Shown in pieces: positions 36,284 through 46,175 of a stretch of 64,000 nt of DNA (position 1 is its first letter; each line of letters starts with the position of its first letter). The stretch lies in contig JAEOAD010000024.1 in NCBI GenBank assembly GCA_036365145.1, forward strand, positions 11,254,501 through 11,318,500, in the 5' to 3' direction. Origin of the DNA: Orientallactaga sibirica. Its lineage: Eukaryota > Chordata > Mammalia > Rodentia > Dipodidae. The notes under the pieces are model-generated. The model saw only the letters and a list, made by a program, of their open reading frames with translations, had not been told where the DNA came from and did not search any database. The position numbers were made by a program, and so were the translations under genes.

Positions 36284-36446
36284 GAGGTGGGCATGGTGGG
36301 GTATGCCTTTAATCTCAGAAATCTTAAGCTCAGAGGTAGGAGGATCAAGTGAAAGTACATAATGAATTCCAGGTCAGCCTGGGTTAGAGTGTGACCATAC
36401 CTCAAAAAAAAAAAATAAATAAAAAAAGAAAGAAAAAAAAAAAAAG
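36284..36446 (+). repeat. B1 SINE (diverged)
   Basis: 'tgaggtgggcatggtggggt', 'gaggtaggaggatcaagtga' and 'ccaggtcagcctgggttaga' are in B1 order, followed by an A-rich tail (36403-36446). Confidence 0.85.
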
Positions 36447-37573
36447 AAAACAGACAATAAAAATTCTCTATGCACTTATTCATTAATCCAAAGTAAAATC
36501 AAAGTTATTTCCTCAGAGAAAAAGTAGACTCAGGCAAAACTATTTGAGTAAAATATAATTATGATTTGTAGCAGACATCATGCAGTTATACAATAGTACT
36601 TGAGTCTAGAACCCAACTTTTCTGACTCAGGCCAGGCTCCTTACTGAATGCTGTGTATGCATTCTATATTTAATCATCACAGTCTTATAGGAGCAAGGAC
36701 TTAAGATAGTCATTTTTTAGCAGAGGAATACTGATGGTCAGCTTAAGTAATTTAACTTAAGTGCATCTGTCTACAAAGGCAGAGCCAGTAATATAAGCAG
36801 ACTGTGCAATTGCAAAGGCCTGTGCTCTGTCTCTGCCCTGAAGACCAGCAGCAATGTTTAATTTATGCACAATGTCTACAAATGTGTAATAGATAACCAT
36901 GACACTAGAAGATGGGGTAAACTCTTGAAACAAAACTTACATAGGGCAAATACTGTATCAATATGAATTACTCATCAGAGTTCATTGAAGACATAAGTTG
37001 CTAGTGAACTTCAGGCAGAAAGAAAGGAAATAAAACATCCTTTGTAGCCATCTGCTTCCCAAGCACTATTTGAAACATGAGTATCAGAGTGCCATGTTCC
37101 TGTGAGACATAAAACATAATAAACCACACCCTGGAAGAAAAATAATGTAAACAAAAATTAGGTGGTGGGATTCAAGTGTTATGATTGAATATGCAAGCTG
37201 CTTATAACCTACTTTCACAAGATGGCATCCCATTCATGGAGGAAACATAACACAGCACTGGCCATACAAAGTCACAAAGAAGGACAAACAGCTTGCAAAA
37301 CTGATGATGAACCAACAGCTGGGATTTAACAGAACACAAAGTTAAAGGGGCAATGAGACAGTAAGAACAATTAGCTCTTCTTCTCTGGCTTAAAAATACA
37401 AAGCTGATAGGTAAACTAAGAACAACAGGAGTTTTCTATTCCTCCCATGTCTATAGCTAACAGAGCTAATCAACAAGCTCAGAAGTACCAATATACAAAT
37501 AAGATTAAAGTTAAACATTTCTTCCTGGGTTGCCCTAAAAAGGGAGAGAACTGCTTTCACATTCAAGGAAGGA
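36447..37573. other. Unclassified sequence upstream of the ERV-L
   Basis: No SINE, L1 or LTR signature is recognised. The part at 37050-37570 has slightly higher GC and runs directly into LTR sequence at about 37574, so it may include a decayed LTR start or an older element that the LTR interrupted. Confidence 0.35.
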
Positions 37574-37720
37574 TCTGTGAAAGGGGACCAGCTACTTCAA
37601 CCATTATAGAACTTCCCCTGTATTTGTGAGATTCAAATAAACCCTTCCTCCTATAAACTATATCTGATTTGGAGGTTCATTCCAGCAGTGTGGAGCTGAC
37701 TAGGACAAGAATTGGTACCA
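37574..37720 (+). mobile_element. Truncated 5' LTR and decayed primer site
   Basis: 'gtgaaaggggaccagctact', 'accattatagaacttcccct' and 'aataaacccttcctcctata' match the R/U5 part of the LTRs at 1246 and 32679. The AATAAA signal (37636-37641) is preserved. The primer site begins 'ttggtacca' at 37712-37720, but the following bases ('tagactggg') no longer complement tRNA-Leu. The U3 half is missing. Confidence 0.75.
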
Positions 37721-38085
37721 TAGACTGGGTTGTTTCTGAGCAATGAATCTGACCAGGTCGATTTTGGTCTTTTGGAATTTTTGTTCTGGAGGAATGGACA
37801 TGGACTTTGTATTTTAAACTGAAGATGACTTCCAGAGAGGTAAGCCAAGTTTTATGCATTATTCTTCTGAGAGTTTGAAAATGCTAAGTGCAAGAGCATT
37901 GGATTTAGAGGCTTTGCTTATGAACTTTCAAAGGGGAAGGAAAGACCACAGGTAATTTTTTTGGAGCTGGACTGCTGGCATAAAGGATGGCAGAATTCTG
38001 CTGTCCATGCCCAGAGAGTGTGATCAAGGTTGAATTTGAAAATGATGATGTACTTAGTATAAGTTTAACATTGAAACAATTGAAA
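37721..38085 (+). mobile_element. ERV-L leader
   Basis: It is collinear with 33070-33435 through 'gaaaatgctaagtgcaagag' and 'ctggactgctggcataaagg'. The ERV-L gag normally begins a short distance after this segment. The antisense frames at 37905-38548 are shadows. Confidence 0.78.
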
Positions 38086-38087
38086 GA

Positions 38088-39751
38088 ATGCCTGAGGTGA
38101 TTCCACCCCAGAGAAAGTATGACTTCCCTAGTGGGCTTGGTGCTTTCTGGAGTTGGTTCTCTAACTTCAGTGCCATTAAAGGCTCTACTGGTAATAAGAA
38201 GAACACTTTTACTGGTAATAAGGAGAGCACTAATAATCCATGGTGTGCACTGTTTAAAGAACTCCATGAGATAGATCTATTTGGTGATCCCGAGTCATAT
38301 CTTGTGAAGAGCAAGGAATTTAGTAACTCTGTATCTGGAACTTTTGAATAGTTGTGGAAAAGTAAGATGAATGATGATGCTGGATGGTTTCTTCTAGCAT
38401 CTCTGTATAAACTACTGGTAAAAAAGCAGAAGCCCAGAAAGGAAATTTCAAGCTTAAGACTCACATACATGATCTGAAGGTTTCTAATGGTGCCCTGGAG
38501 GAAAAGCTCCTCTCTAGCCAGAACAGGACTCAAATTGCAGAAAACCAAACTGAAACTCTCATTGTAAGATTGGCTAACTCACAACATAAGCTCAATTCCC
38601 AGCCTCACAGGCTATCAGAAGTGAGGCCATTGATTGGAAAAGAGTGGGATCCTATGACTTGGATGGAGATGTTTGGGAAGACCCTGAAGAACCTGGAGAT
38701 ATTGAACTCTCAGATTCTGAAGAAGTTGTTTTGCATGAGAATGTGGCTTCCCCTCCTTTAGGGGCAGTTGCATCCCCAACCCACACCCTAAAGTATTGTC
38801 CTCTCCACCCTAGCCTGAGGAATCACTCCTTCTTTGTCTGAGGAAGCACCAGTGACCCTCCCTGCAGGAGGTGCTGATGCTTCTCAGTGCCCACCCATCT
38901 TTGCCTCTAGACCTATAATAAGGCATAAGGTTAGGAATGCCCCTAAAGGTGAGTTAGAAAGGGTGACTCAAGAGAAGTGAGGTACATCCCTAGAAGAACT
39001 TCGGGAGCTTTTTAACTTGTACAGGCAGAAGCTTGGGGAATATGTGTAGGAATGCATTTTAAAGGTGTGGGATGATGGCAGAAGGAATATAAGATTAGAT
39101 CAGGCTGAATTTATTAAAATGGGCCCATTGAACAGAGATTTTAGACTTAACACTGCAGCTCATGCAGCTGGAAGAGGTGCCAAAAGTTTGTTTGATTGGT
39201 TGGTTGAAGTATGGATCCAAAGATGGTCTACTGTGAAAGAGCTAGAGCTGCCTGATATCCCTTGGCTTAATGTTGATGAAGTGGTTAAAAGGCTCAGAAA
39301 ACTTGGAATGCTGGAGTGGATTTGCCATATAAACTCAACTTTACTACCACAATGGGAGCATCCAGAAGATGTGCCCTTCACTAAGACTATAAGAAACAGA
39401 TTTGTGAAGGGAGTCCCAGCATACTTAAAGTTGCCAGTAGTTGCCATAACATGTAAAGAAGACATTACAGTGGGAGCAGCAGTTGCTGCATTATGTGACT
39501 TAGATGCAATGGGTCTACCTGGATCTCAGGGTAACAAGAGCCAAATATCAGCAATGAATCACCAAAGGCAAGGTGAGCAAGTTTACTGTAATGGACTGCT
39601 TAAGCAAAACAATGTGCATAACAGTTTTACTCCTGTAGACCTTTGGTACTGGCTGCTTAATCATGGTGTTTTCATAAAGGAAGCAGATAAAAAGCCTACT
39701 AAGTTCCTGCTTGATCTGTATAAGCAGAAAAGTTCTGGAGCAAAGGACTGA
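38088..39751 (+). pseudogene. gag: ERV-L gag pseudogene
   Basis: The gag region is spread over several frames. The first runs from 38088 to a stop at 38351 and includes 'HEIDLFGDPESYLVKSKEF'. A middle part around 38640-38760 has an acidic stretch ('WEDPEEPGDIELSDSEE'). The longest open part, 39065-39751 (228 codons), holds the likely capsid portion with 'LDQAEFIKMGPLNRDFRLN' and ends 'LDLYKQKSSGAKD' before a stop. I see no CCHC zinc knuckle in the last part. Gag normally forms the virus-like particle core. At least three frame changes or stops separate the pieces, so no full-length Gag can be made. Confidence 0.82.
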
Positions 39752-39759
39752 CAGGCCAT

Positions 39760-40290
39760 TTTGAATTATAGCAACAGAGAATCAAGGCCTCTTAACCAGT
39801 TTCCAGACTTGAGCCAGTTTACAGATTCTGAGCCCCTTGATTGAAGGGGTGGCTGGGTCCCCTTGAGGAAGGACCCTCCCACAATCCCCAAAAGTTTCAA
39901 TTTTAAGCTTAGTCCTATTCTTCCTCAGCAGGACCTTCAGCCTTTTGCTAGGGTAACTGTAGGGGAAAAAGAAATAATCAGACCTTTTGGGGCTTACTGG
40001 ACACTGGCTCTGAATTGACATTGATTCCGGGAGACCCCAAATAGCATGGTAGCCCTCCAGTTAAATTAGGTGCTTATGGAGGTCAGGTAATGAATGGAGT
40101 TTTGGCAAATCTTAGACTGACAGTGGGTCCAGTGGGTCCCTGAACTCATCTTGTGGTTATTTTCCCAGTCCCAGAATGCATAATTGGGATAGATATACTT
40201 AGGAGTTGGCAGACCCCCCACATTGGTTCCCTGACTTGTGGAGTGAGGGCTATTATGGTTGTAAGGGAAAATTTAAGCCATTGGAGCTTT
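39760..40290 (+). pseudogene. pro: ERV-L protease pseudogene
   Basis: An aspartic protease active site is visible: 'GLLDTGSELTLIPG' with the D-T-G triad at 40000-40008. A later 'CIIGIDILRSW' at about 40177-40209 is the usual helix near the C-terminus of retroviral proteases. Between them are two in-frame stops (TAG at about 40042 and TGA at about 40141). The retroviral protease acts as a dimer to cut Gag and Pol. This copy cannot, because the chain is interrupted. Confidence 0.78.
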
Positions 40291-40329
40291 CTCCACCAGG
40301 GAAAACAGTGAACCAGAAACAGTATTGCA

Positions 40330-41345
40330 TCCCTCGATGAATTACAAGAATTAATGTCACTATAAAGGACTTGCCTGTTCAGAAGACAGACAGATCCTGG
40401 AGAATGACGGTGGATTATCAGAAACTTAATCAGGTGGTGACTCTAATTGTAGCTGATGTACCAGATGTGGTTTCTTTACTTGAGCAGATTAACAAATCTC
40501 CTGGTACCTGGTATGCAGCTATTGATCTTGTGAATGCCTTCTTCTCCATATTTGTCCATAAAACCAACAGAAGCAATTTGCCTTCAGCTGGCAATGTTGG
40601 CAGTACACGTTTACTGTTTTACCTCAAGGTTATATTAACTCTCCAGCCCTGTGTCATAGCTTAGTTCACAGGGATCTTGATCACCTGTCTTTCCACAAGT
40701 GGTCACATTGGTCCATTATATTGATGATATTATGCTGATTGGATCAAATGAGCAGGAGGTGGCAGTCACTCTGGATTTGCTGTTACAGCATATACCCCTG
40801 AGGGTATAGGAAAAAACTCCATCCAAAATTCGAGGACCTTCCTCCTCAGTGAAATTTATAGGAGTTCAGTGGTTTGGGACATGAAGGGATATTCCTTCAA
40901 AGGTGAAGGATAAGTTGTTGCACTTGGACCCTCCTACCACTAAGAAAGAAGCACAATGTCAAATGAGTCTAGTGGGCCTATTTGGATTTTGGAGACATCA
41001 CATTCCTCACTTAGGTGTGTTACTCCATCCCATATACCAAGTGACTCAGAAAGCTACTAGTTTTCACTGGGGCCCAGAACAAGAGAAGGCTCTCCAACAA
41101 GTCCAGGCTGCTCTACAGGCTGCTCTTCCACTTGTGCCATATTATCTAGTGGATCCAATGATAATTGAGATGTCAGTGGTGGATAGCGATGCAGCTTGGC
41201 ACCTTTGGCAGGCCCCCATAGGTGAATCACAGTGGAGGTCCTTGGGATTCTGGAGCAAGACACTGCCACATTTGCAGACAATTATTCTCCCTTTGAGAAA
41301 CAATTCTTGGCCTGCTATTGGGCCTTAGTAGAAACTGAACGATTG
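40330..41345 (+). pseudogene. pol: ERV-L reverse transcriptase pseudogene
   Basis: The fingers and palm begin near 40380 ('WRMTVDYQKLNQVV'). Motif A follows with the catalytic aspartate of 'AAIDLVNAFFSI' at 40524-40526. A frameshift near 40590 breaks the frame. The metal-binding motif YIDD is intact at 40717-40728, followed by '[10 protein letters not shown]'. The connection region runs at 40903-41328 ('KDKLLHLDPPTTKKEAQ', 'GFWRHHIPHLGVLL'). The catalytic motifs survive, but the frame does not. Normally this enzyme copies viral RNA into DNA in the cytoplasm or particle. Confidence 0.88.
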
Positions 41346-41359
41346 ACAATGGGCCATTA

Positions 41360-42025
41360 AGTTACTATGCGACCTGAGCTGTCCATTATGAGCTGGGTGT
41401 TATCTGACCCACCAGGCCATAAAGTTGGATGTGCACAGCAGCAGTCCATCATCAAGTGGAAGTGGTATATCCATGATAGAGCTCAAGCAGGCCCTGAAGG
41501 CACAAGTAAGTTAAATGAGGAGGTTGCCCAAATGCCTATGGTTGCTACTCTTGTTACAATGCCTTCTGTCCCCAAGCATGCACCTATGGCATCATGGGGT
41601 GCGCCCTGTGATCAGTTGACTGAAGAGGAGAAGATGGGCATGGGTTACAGATGGTTCAGCCCATTATGCGGGCACCTCCCAGAAGTGGACAGCTGCAGCA
41701 TTACAGCCCCTTTCTGGGACAACTTTGAAGGAATGTGGTGAAGGGATGTCTTCACAATGGGAAGAACTATGGGCAGTACACATGGTTGTGCAGTTTGCTT
41801 GGAAGGAAAAATGGCCAGATGTGTGGTTATACACTGATTCCTGGGCTGTGACCAATGGTTTGGCAGGATGGTCCAGGACTTGGAAGGAGCATGATTGGAA
41901 AATTGGAGAGAAGGACATTTGGGAAGCTGTATGTGGACAGAGCTCTCTGAATGGGCAAAGGATATGAAGATACTTGTGTCCCATGTTAATGCTTATCAGA
42001 AGGTGATCTCATCAGAGGATAACTT
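41360..42025 (+). pseudogene. pol: ERV-L RNase H region pseudogene
   Basis: The tether ('HKVGCAQQQSIIKWKWYI' in the frame at 41367-41741) leads to an RNase H fold. Its acidic residues are in place: T-D-G-S at 41647-41658, the glutamate of 'QWEELWAVH' near 41760-41785, and the aspartate of 'LYTDSWAVTNGLAGW' near 41830-41870. The first part and the catalytic part lie in different frames. RNase H degrades the RNA strand of the RNA-DNA hybrid. Confidence 0.83.
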
Positions 42026-42029
42026 TAAT

Positions 42030-42720
42030 AATCAAGTAGATAAGCTGACCCATTCTGTGGATAGTGGTCAACCTCTTTCCTCAGCCACCCCTGTCATTGC
42101 CCAATGGGTCCATGAACAAAGTGGCCATGGTGGCAGGGATGCAAGTTATTCATGGGCCCAACAACATGGACTTCTCCTAAGGCTGATCTGGCTATGGCTC
42201 CTGCTGACTGCCAAATCTGCCAGCAGCAGAGACAAACTCTGAAACCCCCATATGGTAGCACTCGTTGGGGTGTCCAGCCAGCAACATGGTGTCAAGTTGA
42301 CTATATTGGACCTCTTACATCATGGAAAGGCCAGCATTTTGTCCTTACTGGAATAGACACTTATTCTGGGTATGCATTTGCTCTTCCTGCACTTAATGCT
42401 TCTGCCAAAACTACCATCTGTGGGCTTACAGAATGCCTTATCCACCATCATGGTATTCCATTCAGCATTGCTTCTGACCAAGGAACTCACTTTACAGCCA
42501 GGGAAGTTAGGCAGTGGGTTCATGATCATGTAATTCACTGGTCTTTCTTGTGCCCCACCACCCTGAAGCAGGTGGTTTGATAGAGTGGAGGAATGACCTT
42601 TTAAAGAAACAGCTACTGTGACAACTAGGTGACAATAGGCTGGGGGAGTGTCCTCCAGCAGGCTGTATATGGTCTGAATCAGCATCCCATATGTGGTGCT
42701 GTTTCTCCTATAGCCTGGAT
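42030..42720 (+). pseudogene. pol: ERV-L integrase pseudogene
   Basis: The N-terminal zinc finger is seen as 'HEQSGHGG' (about 42113-42136) and, after a frameshift, 'CQICQQQ' from 42209. The catalytic D-D-E triad is present: D at 42299-42301 ('VDYIGPL'), D at 42476-42478 ('ASDQGTHFT') and E at 42583-42585 ('GGLIEWRN'). The last lies in a different frame from the two aspartates, so a frameshift falls between 42478 and 42583. The remaining 42600-42720 encodes the start of the C-terminal domain and contains a further stop or frame change. Integrase inserts the DNA copy into the chromosome. This copy is inactive. Confidence 0.86.
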
Positions 42721-42722
42721 TT

Positions 42723-43094
42723 ATGGGTCCAGGAATCAAGAGGTGGAAATGGGAATGGTACCATTTAACCCAGGGACACATTAGCCAAACTTTTGCTTCC
42801 TGTTCCTGCAACATTACACTCTGCTGGCCTAGAGGTATTGGTTCCAGGGAGGGAGTCCTCTTACCAGGAGGCACAAAGAACATTCCATTGAACTGCAAGC
42901 TAAGACTCCCCCCTGACCACTTTGGGATCCTGATGCACTTGAGTGCACAGGCTGAGAAAGGAGTTACAGTGTTAGCAGGGGTGATTGGTCCAGACTACCA
43001 GGGTGAACTTGGACTGTTCCTTCACAATGGAGGTAAGGAAGAGTATGTCTGGAGTGCAGGAGCTCCATTAGGGCAACTCTTGGTGTTACCATGA
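42723..43094 (+). pseudogene. ERV-L dUTPase domain remnant
   Basis: The 123-codon open frame ends in a dUTPase-like fold: 'LLPGGTKNIPLNCKLRLP' around residues 48-65, then 'VLAGVIGPDYQGELGLFL', the dUTPase motif 3 region with its conserved aspartate, tyrosine, glycine and glutamate at about 42975-43010. 'GAPLGQLLVLP' at the end matches the motif 4 region. Motif 1 is not obvious and the glycine-rich motif 5 is absent. dUTPase converts dUTP to dUMP and limits uracil in viral DNA. Its place after integrase is a hallmark of ERV-L. The start codon is probably not real, since the domain is normally part of Pol. This stretch is unbroken over its length, unlike most of the provirus. Confidence 0.8.
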
Positions 43095-43440
43095 CCTGTT
43101 ATCAAAGTCAGTGGACAACTGCAACAACCTAATCAAGGCAGTGTGAAAAATGGCCCAGATCCTTCAGGAATGAAGGTATGGGTCACCCCTCCAGGTAAAG
43201 AACCAAGACCTGCTGAGGTGCTTGCTGAAGGTGGAGGAAATACAGAATGGGTAACAGAAGAAGGCAGTTACAAATACCAGCTAAGGCCATGGGACCAGTT
43301 ACAAAAACATGGACTGTAATTGCCATGAGTGTTTCTGTCTTACCTTGTTAAGAGTGCTTATACATATCTAAATCAATATTAAGATGCTGAACTACAGCCA
43401 AACACCACCTTGAAAATAAAATCCACATTTAGCTAACTTT
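43095..43440 (+). mobile_element. ERV-L 3' interior without LTR
   Basis: The sequence after the dUTPase, with 'gggtcacccctccaggtaaa' and 'taaggccatgggaccagtta', still looks proviral to about 43330 and then turns AT-rich. No 'tgtggtagttt'-type LTR start is found, so the 3' LTR is lost or too decayed to see. No env-like frame exists here. Confidence 0.55.
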
Positions 43441-43520
43441 TTTTTTAATCTTGTGATGCTGATTTCTCTTCCCTTACCATAGACATTTCATCAGTTCTTT
43501 GCCCTTAATAATTTAAATCT

Positions 43521-43738
43521 AGGGCTGGAGAGATGGCTCAGCAGCTAATCGTGCTTGCTTGTAAAGTTTGAAGGCCTATGTTTGATCCTTCAGTGCCTAT
43601 ATAAAACCAGAAGTTCAAAGTTACTCATGAATCCAAAGTTCATTTTTAATAGGAGGAGGGCCTAGTCTGCGGCTTCCTTCTGTTTGTCACACTTTCTCTC
43701 TTTTTGAATGCAAATGAATGAATAAAAATATTTTTATT
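43521..43738 (+). repeat. tRNA-derived SINE (diverged)
   Basis: The head 'agggctggagagatggctca' is well kept but the body is altered. A perfect 9-bp duplication 'tttaaatct' flanks it at 43512-43520 and 43739-43747. Confidence 0.85.
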
Positions 43739-44029
43739 TTTAAATCTAACTTTGGAAATTTATCAGTTAAATTTATTATAACATAGTAGCCCTCAGTTCT
43801 TAATATATATCAGAATCATCTGAGAATTTATTGTATTTCTCTCTACTTCTCTCTCCATATCATCATCTGCCACCATTAGCATTATTATCATTAAACTTTG
43901 TATCATCTATATATTTATATATGTATCTATGGTTATGCATATAGCCATCTATCTCCCTACTTAACAACCTCCATACCTACCTACTTACATGCATTCATAC
44001 CTACTGTAAGTTACCTTCTCTTTGTTAAG

Positions 44030-44200
44030 GCAAAATATCAAACAAAAATCAGTTTAAGGGAGGAAGGGTTTAGTTAAGTTTACATTTCCAAATTACAGTC
44101 CATGTTGGTCAGGAAAGCATGAAGGCAGGAGCTCAAGGCATCTGGTCAGATGTTTGGTTGCACTGAAAATAACTAGTAGACTATCATTATTTTTACAAAC
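44030..44200 (-). mobile_element. LTR-like repeat fragment
   Basis: 'ttaagggaggaagggtttag', 'ttacagtccatgttggtcag' and 'ggcaggagctcaaggcatct' form the terminal part of the same unnamed LTR-like family as at 3096 and 5165. The rest is absent. Confidence 0.5.
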
Positions 44201-44332
44201 ATTCATGCAAAGGATGTGGATACCATAACAGTTCAGAACCTCATTTTCTTCGGGTCTTTCTTCAAAGTTCTTACCATATAATGCTTTACCATAAAATGCG
44301 TGCTAGATTTTCTTTTTTGAGTAATATCTTTT

Positions 44333-44620
44333 GGGCTGGAGAGATGGCTTAGCGGTTAAGGTGCCTGCCTCCTAAGCCTAAGAACGCTGGTTCCAATCTC
44401 CAGAGGTTCCAATTTCCAGGTCCCTGTTTAGCCAGATGCAAAGTGAGGCAAGGGTGCAATGCCACACATGCCCACAAGGGGGCGCACACATCTGGATTTC
44501 ATTCACAGCAGCTGAGAGACTGCTGGCATGCCCATTCTCTATCTATCTCCCTCTCCCTCTCTCTCTGTCTGTCTCTCTCTGTGTCTCTCTCCAAAAATAA
44601 ATCAATTAATAAAAAATAAA
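44333..44620 (+). repeat. tRNA-derived SINE, long subtype
   Basis: The copy has the long-subtype body: 'ggttccaatctccagaggtt' is followed at once by a second 'ccaatttccaggtccc', so a block of about 14 bp is tandemly doubled. It also has 'gatgcaaagtgaggcaaggg' and 'acacatgcccacaagggggc'. Length is about 290 bp against about 220 bp for the short subtype. Other copies of this subtype are at 47661, 54747 and 60313. Confidence 0.9.
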
Positions 44621-44710
44621 TTTTCAATCAAGAAGTGGCAAATTTCATCAAAATATTATGTGTTTGTGCATGCACATGCATGTATGTGTGATTCAATAAA
44701 AAAGTCACTT

Positions 44711-44880
44711 AGGGGATAGAGAGATGGCTCAATAGTTAAAGTGTTTGCCTCAAAAGCCAGGTCCCATGTAAAGCCAGGTGCATAAAGTGCCTTTTGCATC
44801 TGGAGTTTGTTTGTAGTGGCAGGAGACTCTGGTGCACCCATTCTCTTGGTTTTCCTTCTATCTCTCTCTGCTTGCAAACA

Positions 44881-44886
<6 letters not shown>
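44711..44886 (+). repeat. tRNA-derived SINE, short subtype
   Basis: The head 'ggggatagagagatggctca' is followed by a shortened body lacking part of box B. It ends in 'gcaaacaaataaatt' just before a long (AT)n. Confidence 0.85.
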
Positions 44887-44944
<58 letters not shown>

Positions 44945-45043
44945 ATATATATATAATTTTATATATATATAAAAAATTTTAAATTATATTATATTATATT
45001 ATATTATATTATATTATATTATATTATATTATATTATATATAT
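44887..45043. repeat. Compound AT microsatellite: (AT)n then (ATATT)n
   Basis: About 26 AT units (44887-44938) pass into two mirrored 'ttttatatatata' blocks and then a pure (ATATT)n array (about 44986-45036). It lies between a plus SINE on the left and a minus SINE on the right, so it seems to have grown from two abutting A-rich SINE tails. Confidence 0.93.
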
Positions 45044-45251
45044 TTGAGAGAGAGAGACAGAGAGAATGGGCATGCCAGCAGCCTCTCAGCCACTGTGAAA
45101 GAACTCCAGATGCACAGACCTCCTTGTGCACATGTGCTACATTATGCGTTGCCATCACTTTCAGGTCTGGCTAAATGTGGGACATGGAGAATCAAATGGG
45201 TGTTCTTAGGCTATGCAGGCAGGCTCCTTAACCAGTAAGCCATCTCAGCCC
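45041..45251 (-). repeat. tRNA-derived SINE
   Basis: On the plus strand it starts with the reversed tail and (AG)n ('gagagagagagacagagaga') and ends with the reversed head 'taaccagtaagccatctcag'. It faces the SINE at 44711 tail-to-tail. Confidence 0.85.
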
Positions 45252-45280
45252 AATAAAATAATTAAAAAAAAATCATTAAG

Positions 45281-45507
45281 GAGGACTGGAGTGGTGTTAG
45301 CAGTTAACTTGCCTGTTCTACTCTTCAGGTCACAGGTAAGCCAGACATACAGTGATGCAAGCACACAATGTCACACATGTACACAAGGAGGCACACACAT
45401 CTTGAGTTTGATTGCAGTGGCTGGAGGCCCTAGTGTGCCAATTCTTTCTCTCTCCCTCCCTCTCTCTCTCTCTTTCTCCCTCTTTCACTCTCCCTCATTA
45501 AAAAAAT
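45281..45507 (+). repeat. tRNA-derived SINE (head deleted)
   Basis: The head 'gaggactggagtggtgttag' lacks part of box A. The body has 'gcaagcacacaatgtcacac' and 'acaaggaggcacacacatct', close to the long subtype. (CT)n and an A tail follow. Confidence 0.78.
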
Positions 45508-45764
45508 GCCAGGCCAGTCTGTTGGGCTTTCCTAAAAAAACATAATTAAGGAACATGGGAAGATGGGGCCTGGAGAGGGTGGAATAAAGCCTAACCCTAA
45601 AATATTTGGCCTAGCTAGTAAATCCTAGTACCAGAAATGGGTTACAACCCACATGCAGCTGTTTATTGGCAAGACATATAAGCTCCCCAAACATAATAGA
45701 CTCTGTAAAAGCACTTGATTACCTGCCTGAGGGGAAAGATAAGAATCTCCATCTATATTATTTT

Positions 45765-46115
45765 TATTATTGACAACTTCCATAATTACAGACAATGAAC
45801 TGTGATAGTTCTCTATTGCTGCCAATGCAGAATTTCATGAAATCCAGCTAAATATGGAAGGGAGCCAGCTCTTAGATGTTTAGCCTATATATGTCTGAAA
45901 ACCCAGACATGAGATGTTGGGCAAAATGGCCAACAATGCTGTGAGCAAGAAGGGTACCCTGATATATACAAGCAACCATCCTGACAAGATGTAAACGCAT
46001 GTGCAATAGTGGCACCCACAGTAGGAATGTAATCAAAGGCTTTCTGATTGGCTGAGATCCAATCAGTGGAAATGAAACCATAGCTGGAACTTCAAACCAA
46101 GTAACAATCTTATAT
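45765..46115 (+). mobile_element. L1 3' UTR fragment, possibly two pieces
   Basis: 45840-46110 ('gttgggcaaaatggccaaca', 'tgtgcaatagtggcacccac', 'gattggctgagatccaatca') matches the forward L1 3' UTR at 32040-32220. The short 'gacaacttccataattacag' at about 45773-45793 is the terminal phrase of the other L1 subfamily (25095) in antisense, so two fragments may abut. Confidence 0.6.
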
Positions 46116-46118
46116 AAA

Positions 46119-46175
46119 AACCTCTGCCTCCCAACTGCTGGGATTAAAGGTTTGCACCACCATGCCTGGCTCTGT
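46119..46175 (-). repeat. B1 fragment
   Basis: 'cctctgcctcccaactgctg', 'ggattaaaggtttgcaccac' and 'catgcctggct' are the reverse of the first half of B1. The rest is missing. Confidence 0.8.

Larger units (their letters stand above)
37574..43440 (+). mobile_element. ERV-L provirus, env-less, degenerate
   Basis: This is a class III endogenous retrovirus of the ERV-L group. The order is truncated 5' LTR, leader, gag, protease, reverse transcriptase, RNase H, integrase, dUTPase, short 3' interior. The presence of dUTPase downstream of integrase, the lack of an env-like frame and the leucine-type primer site define ERV-L. The copy carries many frameshifts and stops and cannot produce a full polyprotein. 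The element lacks the upstream half of its 5' LTR and I can find no 3' LTR before the SINE at 43521. Members of this group (MERVL in mouse) are transcribed in early embryos, but nothing here shows whether this copy is transcribed. Confidence 0.9.

Noticed and set aside
38054..38548. 164-codon minus-strand open frame
   Set aside because: It lies antisense to the gag pseudogene and shows no family resemblance of its own.
42320..42898. 192-codon minus-strand open frame
   Set aside because: It is the antisense shadow of the ERV-L integrase and dUTPase region.
43095..43520. env gene or 3' LTR of the ERV-L
   Set aside because: No env-like frame, signal peptide or fusion motif, and no LTR start, is visible before the next SINE.
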